The notes below the pieces were generated by a model. The model worked only from the letters and a program-made list of their open reading frames with translations. It ran no database searches and had not been told where the DNA came from. The position numbers and the translations under genes were made by a program. From Hyphomicrobiaceae bacterium (GTDB lineage Bacteria; Pseudomonadota; Alphaproteobacteria; Rhizobiales; Hyphomicrobiaceae), in assembly GCA_022844275.1 (NCBI GenBank), contig JALHMB010000006.1, positions 124,001 to 188,000 of the forward strand: a stretch of 64,000 bases of DNA, given 5' to 3'. Shown piece by piece: positions 25,144 through 34,633 of the stretch. Numbering within the stretch: position 1 is the first letter of the stretch; each line of letters opens with the position of its first letter.

Positions 25144-26052
25144 ATGGTCGACCGCATAACGCGGCGGGCTTTGGCCGGATTGATGGGTGCAGCGGCCGTG
25201 GCCGCACTGACAGCTGTGCCGGCGGCGGCGCAGGAGAAGTTCAAGGCCGTAACGACCTTCACGGTCATTGCCGACATTGCCCAGAACGTAGCGGGTGATG
25301 CGGCAATCGTGGAATCGATCACCAAGCCAGGCGCCGAGATCCACAACTACCAACCGACGCCCGGCGATATCCAGCGGGCTCAGGGCGCGAAACTGATCCT
25401 CTGGAATGGCCTCAACCTCGAACTGTGGTTCGAGAAGTTCTTCCACAACCTTAGGAACGTGCCAGGAGTGGTCGTCTCGAAGGGCGTGGAGCCGATAGGA
25501 ATTTCGGAAGGCCCTTACAGTGGCAAGCCCAACCCGCACGCCTGGATGTCGCCGACGGCGGCGCTGATCTATGTCGACAACATCCGCGATGCATTCGCAA
25601 AGTACGACCCGAAGAATGCCGAGACGTATAAGGCCAATGCCGAGGCCTACAAGGCGAAGATCAAAGCGGTCATCGATCCGATCAAGGCGGAGCTCGCCAA
25701 GGTTCCCGAAAACAAGCGCTGGCTTGTCTCCAGCGAAGGGGCCTTCTCGTATCTCACGCGCGATTTCGGCCTGAAGGAACTCTACCTGTGGCCGATCAAT
25801 GCCGATCAGCAGGGCACGCCCCAGCAGGTCCGCAAGGTGATCGATGCGGTGCGCAAGAACAAAATCGCGGTTGTGTTCTCGGAGAGCACCATTTCCTCTG
25901 CCCCCGCAGAGCAGGTGGCGCGCGAGACCGGCGCGAAGTACGGCGGCGTGCTCTATGTCGACTCGCTGACCGAGGCCGATGGGCCGGTTCCCACCTATCT
26001 AGACCTCTTGCGCGTTACCTCCGAGACAATTGCCAAAGGTCTCACGCAATGA
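25144..26052 (+). CDS. sitA: manganese/iron ABC transporter binding protein SitA
   Basis: The 302-residue periplasmic protein has an N-terminal leader with twin Arg (TRRALAGL) and cleavage near AAAQ, followed by a ZnuA/SitA cluster A-I binding domain. Metal ligands expected for the family are visible: His in HNYQPTPGD (about residue 62), His in PHAWMSP (about 125) and the acidic residues in FSYLTRDF and DSLTEADG. The stretch [12 protein letters not shown] is typical of SitA/YfeA proteins rather than ZnuA. ATG 25144 follows AGGAG. It starts the sitABCD operon and is preceded by a Fur-like box. Confidence 0.92.
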   Translation: MVDRITRRALAGLMGAAAVAALTAVPAAAQEKFKAVTTFTVIADIAQNVAGDAAIVESITKPGAEIHNYQPTPGDIQRAQGAKLILWNGLNLELWFEKFFHNLRNVPGVVVSKGVEPIGISEGPYSGKPNPHAWMSPTAALIYVDNIRDAFAKYDPKNAETYKANAEAYKAKIKAVIDPIKAELAKVPENKRWLVSSEGAFSYLTRDFGLKELYLWPINADQQGTPQQVRKVIDAVRKNKIAVVFSESTISSAPAEQVARETGAKYGGVLYVDSLTEADGPVPTYLDLLRVTSETIAKGLTQ

Positions 26053-26954
26053 CCGCCCTCGCTCACAACCTTGGCCGCCCCGCATCTTCGGATGCGGGGT
26101 CAGGCATTGCAGTCAAGGGCGCAACGGTCACCTACCGCAATGGGCACACCGCTCTGCGGAATGCGAGCTTCAAGATCCCGACCGGCACGATCGCGGCGCT
26201 CGTGGGAGTCAACGGCTCCGGTAAATCGACGCTGTTCAAGGCGATCATGGGCTTCGTGCGGCTCGCGAAGGGCGATATCCGCGTGCTCGGCCTGCCCGTC
26301 GACGAGGCGCTTAAGAAAAACCTCATCGCTTATGTGCCGCAGGCCGAGGAGGTCGACTGGAACTTCCCGGTTCTGGTCGAGGACGTGGTGATGATGGGCC
26401 GCTACGGCCACATGGGCATGATGCGTATTCCCCGGACCGCCGATCACGAGGCGGTGGCCACCGCGCTTGATCGCGTCAACATGAGCGACTTTCGCGAGCG
26501 ACAGATCGGCGAGCTCTCCGGCGGTCAGAGGAAGCGCGTCTTTCTCGCGCGCGCGCTCGCTCAAGACGGGCGCGTGATCCTTCTCGACGAGCCCTTCACT
26601 GGTGTCGACGTCAAGACCGAAGACCAGATCATCACTCTTCTTCGAGAGCTGCGCGACGAGGGTCGCGTCATGCTGGTCTCGACGCACAATCTCGGCTCCG
26701 TACCAGAATTCTGCGACCGGACCATTCTGATCAAGAACACGATACTCGCCTACGGCCCGACCGTCGAAACCTTCACGCAGGACAACCTGGAAAAAGCCTT
26801 CGGCGGCGTTCTCCGCCACTTCGTCCTTAACGAAGCACAGAATGGCCGGCCAACCTCTGTGGGCGTTTTCACCGATGACGAGCGTCCGCTGATATTGCAG
26901 GGTGGCAAGGCGACGGCGCGCGAGCCCGACAAAGGGGATGGGGGCACGGCGTGA
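26049..26954 (+). CDS. sitB: manganese/iron ABC transporter ATP-binding protein SitB
   Basis: The 301-residue ATPase has Walker [10 protein letters not shown], a Q-loop in [10 protein letters not shown], signature LSGGQRKR and Walker B VILLDEP. A C-terminal tail of about 40 residues after the nucleotide-binding domain is poor in recognised motifs. ATG 26049 overlaps the sitA stop by four bases (ATGA), so translation is coupled. It powers import through SitC and SitD. Confidence 0.92.
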   Translation: MTALAHNLGRPASSDAGSGIAVKGATVTYRNGHTALRNASFKIPTGTIAALVGVNGSGKSTLFKAIMGFVRLAKGDIRVLGLPVDEALKKNLIAYVPQAEEVDWNFPVLVEDVVMMGRYGHMGMMRIPRTADHEAVATALDRVNMSDFRERQIGELSGGQRKRVFLARALAQDGRVILLDEPFTGVDVKTEDQIITLLRELRDEGRVMLVSTHNLGSVPEFCDRTILIKNTILAYGPTVETFTQDNLEKAFGGVLRHFVLNEAQNGRPTSVGVFTDDERPLILQGGKATAREPDKGDGGTA

Positions 26955-27811
26955 TGGAGCTCCTCCTCGAGCCCTTCAGCTACAGCTACATGCGGAACGC
27001 CATGTGGGTATCGGCCCTGGTTGGCGGCGTCTGCGCGTTTCTCTCCTGCTACCTGATGCTCAAGGGCTGGTCGCTGATCGGCGACGCACTTTCGCATTCG
27101 ATCGTTCCCGGTGTAGCCGGTGCCTATATGCTCGGACTTCCCTTCTCCATCGGCGCTTTCTTCGCCGGCGCTCTCGCTGCCGCAGCCATGCTCTTCCTCA
27201 ACCAGCGCACCAAGCTGAAGGAAGACGCCATCATCGGCCTGATCTTCTCGGCCTTCTTCGGCCTCGGCCTGTTCATGGTGTCGATCTCGCCGACCTCCGT
27301 GAACATTCAGACCATCGTGCTCGGCAACATTCTCGCCATCACGCCGGGCGACACGCTTCAGCTCGCCCTCATCGGCTTCATCTCGCTGGCCATCCTGCTC
27401 GTCAAATGGAAGGACCTGATGGTCACCTTCTTCGACGAGAGCCACGCCCGCTCCATCGGCCTCAATCCGACAGCACTCAAGGTCATGTTCTTCACACTGC
27501 TGTCGGCCTCGACAGTTGCCGCGCTGCAGACAGTCGGTGCCTTCCTCGTCATCTGCATGGTGGTGACGCCCGGGGCGACCGCCTACCTGCTCACTGATCG
27601 CTTTCCGCGACTGCTCGTCATCGCTGTGGCGATCGGCTCGATCACCAGCTTCGTCGGTGCCTATGCCAGCTATTTCCTCGACGGCGCGACCGGCGGCATC
27701 ATCGTCGTCCTGCAGACCGTGATCTTCCTCATCGCGTTCATCTTCGCGCCGAAGCACGGCCTGCTCGCCGCTCGCCGGCGTGCTGCCGAGGCGCTGGAGG
27801 CAGGGCTATGA
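26954..27811 (+). CDS. sitC: manganese/iron ABC transporter permease SitC
   Basis: The protein of 285 residues is an ABC-3 (metal) family permease with about eight membrane segments and the typical stretch KGWSLIGDALSHSIVPGVA near residue 38. Either ATG 26954 or the adjacent GTG 26951 can start it; both overlap the sitB stop. It heterodimerises with SitD. Confidence 0.92.
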   Translation: MELLLEPFSYSYMRNAMWVSALVGGVCAFLSCYLMLKGWSLIGDALSHSIVPGVAGAYMLGLPFSIGAFFAGALAAAAMLFLNQRTKLKEDAIIGLIFSAFFGLGLFMVSISPTSVNIQTIVLGNILAITPGDTLQLALIGFISLAILLVKWKDLMVTFFDESHARSIGLNPTALKVMFFTLLSASTVAALQTVGAFLVICMVVTPGATAYLLTDRFPRLLVIAVAIGSITSFVGAYASYFLDGATGGIIVVLQTVIFLIAFIFAPKHGLLAARRRAAEALEAGL

Positions 27812-28653
27812 GCATCGTCGACACGCTTCTGACGCCCTTCCAGTTCGAGTTCATGGTCAATGCGCTGATCATCTCGGTGCTGGTGGCGATCCCGATGGCA
27901 CTGCTGTCCTGCTTCCTGGTCCTCAAGGGCTGGTCGCTGATGGGCGATGCGATCTCGCACGCCGTCTTTCCGGGCGTGGTCATCGCCTACATCGTCGGTT
28001 TCCCTTATGCGGTCGGCGCCTTCATCGCCGGCATGTTCTGTGCCATTGCGACCGGTTTTCTGAAGGACAACAGCCGGATCAAGCAGGACACGGTCATGGG
28101 CGTCGTTTTCTCCGGCATGTTCGGTCTTGGCCTCGTGCTGTATGTCAAGATCCGGGCAGACGTGCATCTTGACCACATTCTTTTCGGTGACATGCTCGGC
28201 GTCTCCTGGCGCAACATCGGCGAGTCGGCAATGATCGCAGCCGTCACAGCCGGCATCATCGGCATCAAGTGGCGGGATTTCCTGCTCCACGCTTTCGACC
28301 CGGCGCAGGCGCGAGCGGTGGGCTTGCGCGTCAATCTATTGCACTATGGCTTGCTCTGCCTGATCTCGCTGACCATCGTCGGGGCGCTGCAAGCGGTCGG
28401 CATCATTCTCGCCATCGCCATGCTGATTGCGCCCGGAGCGATCGCTTTCCTGCTCGCGCGCAAGTTCAGCGTCATGCTCATCATATCCGTGATCGTTGCC
28501 ATGGTCGGGTCGTTTCTCGGCGTCTATCTGTCGTTCTTCATCGACAGCGCACCGGCGCCCACCATCGTGCTCCTGCTTTCGATCATTTTCGTCCTGGCTT
28601 TCATCCACACCACCCGCAAGGCAGCGCGGATCGAAACCCGCGAAGCGATATGA
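27808..28653 (+). CDS. sitD: manganese/iron ABC transporter permease SitD
   Basis: This 281-residue ABC-3 permease is a paralogue of SitC with about eight membrane segments and the stretch KGWSLMGDAISHAVFPGV (about residues 38-55). It starts by a four-base ATGA overlap with sitC. Two distinct permeases, as here, are typical of sitABCD and yfeABCD systems. A small reading frame overlaps its stop. Confidence 0.92.
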   Translation: MSIVDTLLTPFQFEFMVNALIISVLVAIPMALLSCFLVLKGWSLMGDAISHAVFPGVVIAYIVGFPYAVGAFIAGMFCAIATGFLKDNSRIKQDTVMGVVFSGMFGLGLVLYVKIRADVHLDHILFGDMLGVSWRNIGESAMIAAVTAGIIGIKWRDFLLHAFDPAQARAVGLRVNLLHYGLLCLISLTIVGALQAVGIILAIAMLIAPGAIAFLLARKFSVMLIISVIVAMVGSFLGVYLSFFIDSAPAPTIVLLLSIIFVLAFIHTTRKAARIETREAI

Positions 28654-28874
28654 AGCCTGCTGTGAGCGACGCAAGGCACAAACCACCCATGTCGGCACTG
28701 GTCCGCCTCATCCTGAACTCGCGCACCCTCCAGCGGCTGATGGAGCGCCTCGATACGCGCGAAGGCGTAAGGCAGGAGGATGCTCCGCGATTCCTAGAGC
28801 CGACGCCTTCGCGTCCGAGCGACCGCCTTCTGCCCGAGAAAGGCACGCGTCGGCTCCGAAGCGATGCGAACTGA
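28650..28874 (+). CDS. small hypothetical protein coupled to sitD
   Basis: The 74-residue frame starts at ATG 28650, overlapping the sitD stop by four bases (ATGA), the same coupling seen between sitA-sitB and sitC-sitD. The protein is polar and basic, with a middle stretch SALVRLILNSRTLQRLMERL (residues 15-34) likely to form an amphipathic helix; it has no signal peptide or membrane segment. No family was recognised. The coupling argues for a real gene, but the length leaves doubt. Confidence 0.45.
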   Translation: MKPAVSDARHKPPMSALVRLILNSRTLQRLMERLDTREGVRQEDAPRFLEPTPSRPSDRLLPEKGTRRLRSDAN

Positions 28875-28898
28875 TCGGCTGGAAGTGCTTGTGCGGTT

Positions 28899-29477
28899 CT
28901 AGTGCCTATCGTGGATCGATCCGAGAAGTACTTGGCCTTCTTGCACCAGGACCATGGCTTCAGCGGAAGTGCGCAGCCTAAGCGCATGATCCTTTGCGAG
29001 GGTGTAGGCGCGGCCATCGACGTCGACTCGCGAGTCAGCAGTCGGCGTGTACACGACGTGATTACCGGGCCTGCAGAGCATTTCCGCGCCTGCTTCCCCT
29101 ACGCGCAGATCTATGGCGAAGCGCGAACGGTCGGCGATCAGGTTCACTACTTCGACAGGCCCCTGCTCGAGCATCGTGCGAATTGGCGTGGCGCCGTCGT
29201 AGCGCTGGACACGCATCGGCACGCGGAGGTCGATATCGTGGTCGCGCGCTTTGAGCACGAGTCCCGCGCCTCCGGTCACGATCTGCAAGCGCTCGTAGCC
29301 TGTGTAGTCCGAAAACGGTCCTTCCTCGACAATGGCCGTACGGCCGAAATGCCAAGCGACGCCCATGTTCTCCCAACTATCCCCACCTTCTCGATCAATT
29401 ACCACGAGCTCACCGCGGCCGTTCTTCCAAGGAATGCGCCGATAGTCGCTGGGGGAAAGGAGCTCAACAGCCAACAT
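28899..29477 (-). CDS. hutD: HutD family protein
   Basis: The 192-residue protein is a cupin-like HutD/Ves protein, with the family signature RIPWKNGRGE (residues 14-23) and later the WHFGRTAIVEEGPFSDYTG block. HutD proteins usually accompany histidine utilisation (hut) genes, where their exact role is unknown. No hutU, hutH or hutI genes are in the window, and the gene stands behind a TRAP operon with a 61-base gap. It converges on the small sitD-coupled frame with 24 bases between. Confidence 0.8.
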   Translation of the reverse strand: MLAVELLSPSDYRRIPWKNGRGELVVIDREGGDSWENMGVAWHFGRTAIVEEGPFSDYTGYERLQIVTGGAGLVLKARDHDIDLRVPMRVQRYDGATPIRTMLEQGPVEVVNLIADRSRFAIDLRVGEAGAEMLCRPGNHVVYTPTADSRVDVDGRAYTLAKDHALRLRTSAEAMVLVQEGQVLLGSIHDRH

Positions 29478-29538
29478 TCAGTGCCTTCTTGATCGGAGGA
29501 GACGATCGTCGCAGCAAGCTCGATTTCACTTCGCGAAA

Positions 29539-30846
29539 TTACGTTCCGGTCTTGAGAATGAAGGTCACGATCTCGGGGAAGGCCGTCAGCACGCCCAATG
29601 TGACGATGTCGGCGAAGATGAACGGCCAGATGCCGATGAAGATGTCGCGCACGGGAATGTCCGGACGCACACCGTTCACGACGAACACCACCAGCCCCAC
29701 GGGCGGTGACAACGAGGCGATGCCGGACAGCTTGACCAGCACGATACCGAACCAGATCGGATCGTAACCGAGCGCCATGATCACCGGGAACACCACGGGG
29801 AGCGTCAGCAGGAACATGCCGATGCCCTCGAGGACAGTGCCGAGGACGAGGTAGAGCGCATAGATCGCCAGCAGAACCACGATCGGCGCCAGGTCGAGAC
29901 TGACCACCCAACGCGTAATCTCTTGCGGCAGGCCCGAGAAGCCGAGGAACCGCACGAAAATAAGCACCCCCCAGATCACCGTGAAAATCATCACGGTAAG
30001 CTTTGCCGAGTCGAGCAAGCACTGGCGCAGCTCACCGCGATTGATGCCGTTCTTGAGCGCGAACACAAACACGGAGAAGGCGCCGAGCGCACCCGCCTCG
30101 GTGGGCGTGGCCCAGCCGAAATACATGCTGAAGAAGATGATCAGGATGACAAGGAAGATCGGCGTGGTACCCGGCAGCGACTGGAAACGTTGCGGCCACG
30201 TATAGCCGGTGATGCGAGGGCCGAGTTCCGGCTTGCGCCAGCATCGATAGGTGATGATCAGCGCATAAACGAGCGCCGAGACGATGCCCGGCACGAACCC
30301 CGCAATCAGCAGTTTGCCGATCGATTGCTCGGTGATGATGCCGTACACCACGAGCAAGGTGCTGGGCGGTATTAGGGAGTCGAGCGTTGCGCCAGCTGCA
30401 CAGACGCCGGCAGCCAGGCGCCTGTCGTACTTAGCACGCAGCATCTCCGGGATGGCCACTTTGGCGAAGACAGCAGCGGCAGCGCTGCTCGCCCCTGAGA
30501 CCGCGGAGAAGCCGGCGACCGCGAACACCGTGCCCGTTGCCATGCCGCCCGGCAGCCAGCCGAACCATCGACGCGCCGCCTCGAACGCGCTCTGGGTAAT
30601 GCCGGCATAGTAGGCCAGATAGCCGATCAGGATGAACATCGGCAGCACGCTAAGCGTATAGTTGGCGCCCGACGCGTAGGGCGCGAGGCCCGCCGTCCGA
30701 ATGCCTGTATCCCACCCGAGCAAAATCGACAGGCCGGCAGTGCCGACGATCGCCCCCGCGAATGCGAAGCGCACGCCCAGGAAGCACAGCAGCAGCAACG
30801 CCCCCACGCCAAGGCCACCAATGGCCATCGGTCCAAGCTGCATCAT
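29539..30846 (-). CDS. TRAP transporter large permease (DctM family), second system
   Basis: This protein of 435 residues with about 12 membrane segments fits the TRAP large permease family, with GASSAAAAVFAKVAIPEML near residue 125 and SLSPPVGLVVFVVNGV near 380. ATG 30846 or 30843 (MM) starts it, 16 bases after the small permease stop; an upstream TTG would overlap the previous gene. Last gene of the second TRAP operon. Confidence 0.9.
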   Translation of the reverse strand: MMQLGPMAIGGLGVGALLLLCFLGVRFAFAGAIVGTAGLSILLGWDTGIRTAGLAPYASGANYTLSVLPMFILIGYLAYYAGITQSAFEAARRWFGWLPGGMATGTVFAVAGFSAVSGASSAAAAVFAKVAIPEMLRAKYDRRLAAGVCAAGATLDSLIPPSTLLVVYGIITEQSIGKLLIAGFVPGIVSALVYALIITYRCWRKPELGPRITGYTWPQRFQSLPGTTPIFLVILIIFFSMYFGWATPTEAGALGAFSVFVFALKNGINRGELRQCLLDSAKLTVMIFTVIWGVLIFVRFLGFSGLPQEITRWVVSLDLAPIVVLLAIYALYLVLGTVLEGIGMFLLTLPVVFPVIMALGYDPIWFGIVLVKLSGIASLSPPVGLVVFVVNGVRPDIPVRDIFIGIWPFIFADIVTLGVLTAFPEIVTFILKTGT

Positions 30847-30862
30847 CGGGAGTTCCGCTCCA

Positions 30863-31471
30863 TCATCGTGCGTCCTTGTGTCCAAGGGCGTCGGCGATTT
30901 CTTCCTCCACCTGCCCCTCGATGGTTACAAGCTTTGGAACGGCGACAGGCTCGGCGTCGGGATATGCGACCATGCGTAGATAGCCGAAGATCTGCAGCAC
31001 TAGTCTTAGCCACAGTAGACTCAGCGCCAGCGGCACCATCATTTTTGCTGGCCACGTCGGCAGCCGGATATCCATCGTGGAGTCGCCGAGCTGATAGGCA
31101 CGCAGGAAAAAGTCGAAGGTGGCGTAGATCAGGACGGTGACGATGGCGATGGTCACCAGGACGCCGAACAGTTGCAGCTTCCAACGTATCGATGGGCTCC
31201 AGCCCATCGTCAGGTCCATTCCGATATGGCTGCCGTAGCGCTGTACGTAGGCAATGCCAAGGAATGCGAACAGCGACGAGGATTGCTCGATCCAGTCGAT
31301 GTATCCGTAGATCGCGAAATCGAAGATCGTGCGCCCGACGATCTGTGCCACACCAACGGCCATGAGGAAGAACACGGCAAGAGCCGCGATCAGATTCATG
31401 ACATCTTCGGCCTGCGATAGGTATTTGTCGGCTCGACGCAATAATGCGACGGCGCTTGAATCGGCCGTCAT
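30863..31471 (-). CDS. TRAP transporter small permease (DctQ family), second system
   Basis: The 202-residue protein has four membrane segments, preceded by a short polar N-terminus (residues 1-25) and followed by a polar C-terminal tail of about 45 residues that is longer than in most DctQ proteins. It lies between the DctP- and DctM-type genes of the same strand. Confidence 0.82.
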   Translation of the reverse strand: MTADSSAVALLRRADKYLSQAEDVMNLIAALAVFFLMAVGVAQIVGRTIFDFAIYGYIDWIEQSSSLFAFLGIAYVQRYGSHIGMDLTMGWSPSIRWKLQLFGVLVTIAIVTVLIYATFDFFLRAYQLGDSTMDIRLPTWPAKMMVPLALSLLWLRLVLQIFGYLRMVAYPDAEPVAVPKLVTIEGQVEEEIADALGHKDAR

Positions 31472-31655
31472 TTCAGTACCGGCCAGAGCGATTTGCCCGC
31501 AGCCCGCCTATATTGGGCGGCAACCGACCATAAATGCAGCGCACCTTTGGCATTGCTCATCTCCAGTTCTCGCGATCTGTTCGCCTCCGGAGTGCCGGAG
31601 GCGAACAGAAGACGTCATGTGAGGGAAGTGCAGCCCGCGAGGGCGTGCAGCAGAG

Positions 31656-32720
31656 CTACTTGCCGAGCGCCTTCTTTGCTTTGTCCGCCTCGGCCAACAC
31701 GAGATCGAGTAACTCGCGCGCCGGTATGCCCTTGGCCGTCATTTCGGTCACCCAGGCATCCCACACCGGCTTGGCACCGATCTCGGCGAACTTCTTCAGT
31801 TCCTCAGGCGGATAGTTGATCTCTATCAGGCCGCGCTTTCTCCAGTCCGCGAGATTCTTGGCGTCGGTCGTCTTTTGCGCGATCTTGAGCGCCTCGTATC
31901 CCTTTGGCCTGCCGGACTGCAGCAACTCCTTGTAGGACGCAGGAAGTGCCTCATAGGCCTGAATGCCAACGATGGTCGGACAATTGTTCGCGCCCGGCCC
32001 AAGATTGTTCGTGTACCACTTCGAAATCTCTTGCAGCTTGTAAGACGCAAATGCGTAGGTGTACGGGAACGCCGCCGCGCGGAAAACGCCGCGCTCGAGC
32101 GCATTGTACACTTCGGGCGCCAGCACGGATGTCGGCACCGCGCCCATGTTCTTCAGTGCGTCACCCGTGCCGCCAAGGGCGCGGACGCGCATTCCCTTGA
32201 AGTCCTCCATTTTCGTAGGCGGGTTACCGACGCCCATCAGCTCGGATTGCGGCTGTATCACCGACATGAACGGGATGGCGCCCCACCGCTTGAACTCTTC
32301 GACAACGGCCGGGTGCTTGTAGACGACATCGTGCACACGCGAGTGCACGTCGGGATCAACAAGCGGAAGACCGGGAAGATCTAGAACACTGAGGGCTGGA
32401 TTCTTGCCGGGGTGGTAGCCGGTGCAAATCTGCGCCATAGCGAAGGCGCCGAGCTTGATGTTGTCGAGGTTGTCGGACGCCTTCGAAAGCGAGTCGCCGT
32501 AGTGGATCTTGATCTTGAACTTGCCGCCTGATCCGCTTTCGACGTGCTTGGCCAGTTCTTCAATGCCGGCCGTAAAGGCCCGCGGCGGGCCCCAGACGGA
32601 AAGGTTCCAGGATACTTCCGGATTGGCCGCTTGCGCTTGCGCTTGCACTTGTGCCGTACCCACAACGCCCACGCCGAGGCACATGACGGCCGACAATGTC
32701 AGTCTCGTAGCTCGAAGCAT
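31656..32720 (-). CDS. TRAP transporter solute-binding protein (DctP family), second system
   Basis: The 354-residue periplasmic protein has a signal peptide (about residues 1-29) that ends in an Ala/Gln repeat (QAQAQA) encoded by a short 6-bp DNA repeat. The TRAP-binding core is recognisable by KGMRVRALGGTGDALKNMG (about residues 183-201) with its carboxylate-binding Arg. ATG 32720 follows GGAGGAA. It lies 241 bases after the ThDP enzyme gene, so it may have its own promoter although the strand and function match the cluster before it. Confidence 0.9.
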   Translation of the reverse strand: MLRATRLTLSAVMCLGVGVVGTAQVQAQAQAANPEVSWNLSVWGPPRAFTAGIEELAKHVESGSGGKFKIKIHYGDSLSKASDNLDNIKLGAFAMAQICTGYHPGKNPALSVLDLPGLPLVDPDVHSRVHDVVYKHPAVVEEFKRWGAIPFMSVIQPQSELMGVGNPPTKMEDFKGMRVRALGGTGDALKNMGAVPTSVLAPEVYNALERGVFRAAAFPYTYAFASYKLQEISKWYTNNLGPGANNCPTIVGIQAYEALPASYKELLQSGRPKGYEALKIAQKTTDAKNLADWRKRGLIEINYPPEELKKFAEIGAKPVWDAWVTEMTAKGIPARELLDLVLAEADKAKKALGK

Positions 32721-32961
32721 AAGTTTCCTCCGTTGTCCGTTATTGTTTCGTCGGCATTTTAGTTGCCGATCAATTCGCGGAGTCGCTGGTCTACTGCCGG
32801 CGTTCTCCAAATCTCTCGATTGTATCCCCTTACTACAATGATGTTGGTCAACAGGGCAGCGTGAGCACCTGCGTCGCCCATGCCTAGTCCAACTTGAGTT
32901 CACGACACCATCGCGGCTGATACCTGAACTGTCAAACGGTCTTCATTCCGCGATGCAACCG

Positions 32962-34596
32962 CTAGGCTTGCCGCGAAGGAAGGATCGTGGACAGACTGGT
33001 TTTGACCTCCACCATTGTCAAAGTACGGGCCCTGAATGCCGCCTCGAGGACCGGCGCGATGTCGCCTTCAACGTCGATGGAGAACACGCGGCAACCGAAC
33101 GACTGGGCCAATAGCTTGAAGTCCGGATTGAAGAGCTCGGTCGCGGTTCGTCGTCCCGGATAGGCGCGGTCCAGATTGAAGCGGATAGCGCCATAGCTCT
33201 TGTTGTTGGCCAGGATGATCATCAGTGGCAGTCGCCGCTCGGCAGCAGCCGCAAGCTCCATGCCGCCCATGAGCATTCCCCCATCGCCGATCATGCAAAC
33301 CACCTGACGATCGGGATACCGCAAAGCCGCCGCGACAGCGCCTGGCATGCCCCATCCCATTGTTCCGGCAATCGGCGTGAGAAGGATCTGCGGCGGCGAC
33401 CATGGATAGTAGCGATACATCATCCCCGCGGAGATGCCGGCATCCATCGAAACGATCGCGTCGCGTGACAGATGGCGCCCGAGTTCTGCAACGACATTGC
33501 CGAACACGACGCCGTCACTGGCGGTCCTCGACTTCCACTTCGTTACCGCGGCAAGCTCTCTCCTGAGATCGGAAACCCATCCTTCACGGTTCGGCGGATG
33601 CGCCGGCGCAATCCTGGCGATTTCCGTCAGAAAGGACTGCGAAGAGCACGGCAGTGCAATGTCTGCGACGAAGTTAGTGCCGAGGACGGCCTCGTCGCGA
33701 TGGACATGAACAAACTGCTGCCGCGGCTTCGGCGACACAGGAAATGTATAGCCATGCGTCGTCAGATCCCCCAGCCGCGTGCCAACGGCAAGGATCAGGT
33801 CCGCCGTCGCGAGAAGCGACATCTGATCCGGCGTATTGAAGAAACCAAGCTCTCCGGCGAACAGGCGATCGTTGTTCGGAAAGAGATCGTGGCGACGGAA
33901 ACTGCACAAAACCGGGATGGACCATTTTCGGGCGGCAGAGAGCAGCGCTGCACGTCCCTCCTCGTTCGCCAGCTCGCCGCCCGCTATGAGGATTGGACGA
34001 TTGGCATTCTCCAGCAGCGCCTTCACTTCACCAAGCGCGGCACCGTCCGGGCTTGCCAACACGCGTCGGTGAGGCGGCGGGACCGACACGTCGACCAACT
34101 CGCCGAGAACGTCTTCGGGCAACGAGATGACGACAGGCCCAGGAGTTCCCGAGGTGGCTATGTGAATGGCCCTCGAGATGATGTCGGCCACGCGCGTCGG
34201 CTCGGAAATTTCGGCCGTCCACTTCGCCGTACCGCTGAAGAACTTGCTGTAGTCCACCTCCTGGAAGGCATCACGGCGCAGATGCGCTTTCCCCACCTGC
34301 CCCACGAGCAGGATGAACGGGACTGTGTCGTTGAGTGCTGCGTGAACGCCGATGGCCGCATTGGCTGCGCCAGGTCCCCGGCTCACCATGCAGACACCGG
34401 GACGGCCGGTCAGCTTCGCGTCGGCGACCGCCATCATGCCTGCACCACCTTCGTGTCGGCAGGTGACGACGTCGATCGACTGGCATTTTTCGAGTTCATC
34501 GAGAAATGCCAGATAGCTCTCACCGGAAACACCGAAGACGCGGTCCACGCCCGCGTCGCGCAGCATCTCGACGATAATCGAAGCAACAGTTCTCAC
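32962..34596 (-). CDS. ThDP-dependent enzyme, acetolactate synthase/decarboxylase superfamily (paralogue 1)
   Basis: The 544-residue protein has the three-domain layout of ThDP enzymes: N-terminal PYR domain with the catalytic Glu in CRHEGGAGM (E49), middle domain with GTRLGDLTTHG, and C-terminal PP domain with the cofactor motif GDGGM...ILANN (about residues 430-458). This architecture is shared by acetolactate synthases, benzoylformate and indolepyruvate decarboxylases, and glyoxylate carboligase. No small regulatory subunit follows, so biosynthetic IlvB is unlikely. It starts at GTG 34596 after a GGAG site, 37 bases behind paralogue 2. A 2-oxo acid decarboxylase or carboligase role is likely. 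Confidence 0.88.
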   Translation of the reverse strand: MRTVASIIVEMLRDAGVDRVFGVSGESYLAFLDELEKCQSIDVVTCRHEGGAGMMAVADAKLTGRPGVCMVSRGPGAANAAIGVHAALNDTVPFILLVGQVGKAHLRRDAFQEVDYSKFFSGTAKWTAEISEPTRVADIISRAIHIATSGTPGPVVISLPEDVLGELVDVSVPPPHRRVLASPDGAALGEVKALLENANRPILIAGGELANEEGRAALLSAARKWSIPVLCSFRRHDLFPNNDRLFAGELGFFNTPDQMSLLATADLILAVGTRLGDLTTHGYTFPVSPKPRQQFVHVHRDEAVLGTNFVADIALPCSSQSFLTEIARIAPAHPPNREGWVSDLRRELAAVTKWKSRTASDGVVFGNVVAELGRHLSRDAIVSMDAGISAGMMYRYYPWSPPQILLTPIAGTMGWGMPGAVAAALRYPDRQVVCMIGDGGMLMGGMELAAAAERRLPLMIILANNKSYGAIRFNLDRAYPGRRTATELFNPDFKLLAQSFGCRVFSIDVEGDIAPVLEAAFRARTLTMVEVKTSLSTILPSRQA

Positions 34597-34633
34597 CGAC
34601 TTCTCCGGTCTCTGCGATCAAACGCTCAAGTGC

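Noticed and set aside
32629-32652. Short 6-bp tandem repeat in the DctP leader coding region
   Set aside because: It simply encodes the Ala-Gln repeat of the signal peptide and is too short to suggest phase variation.
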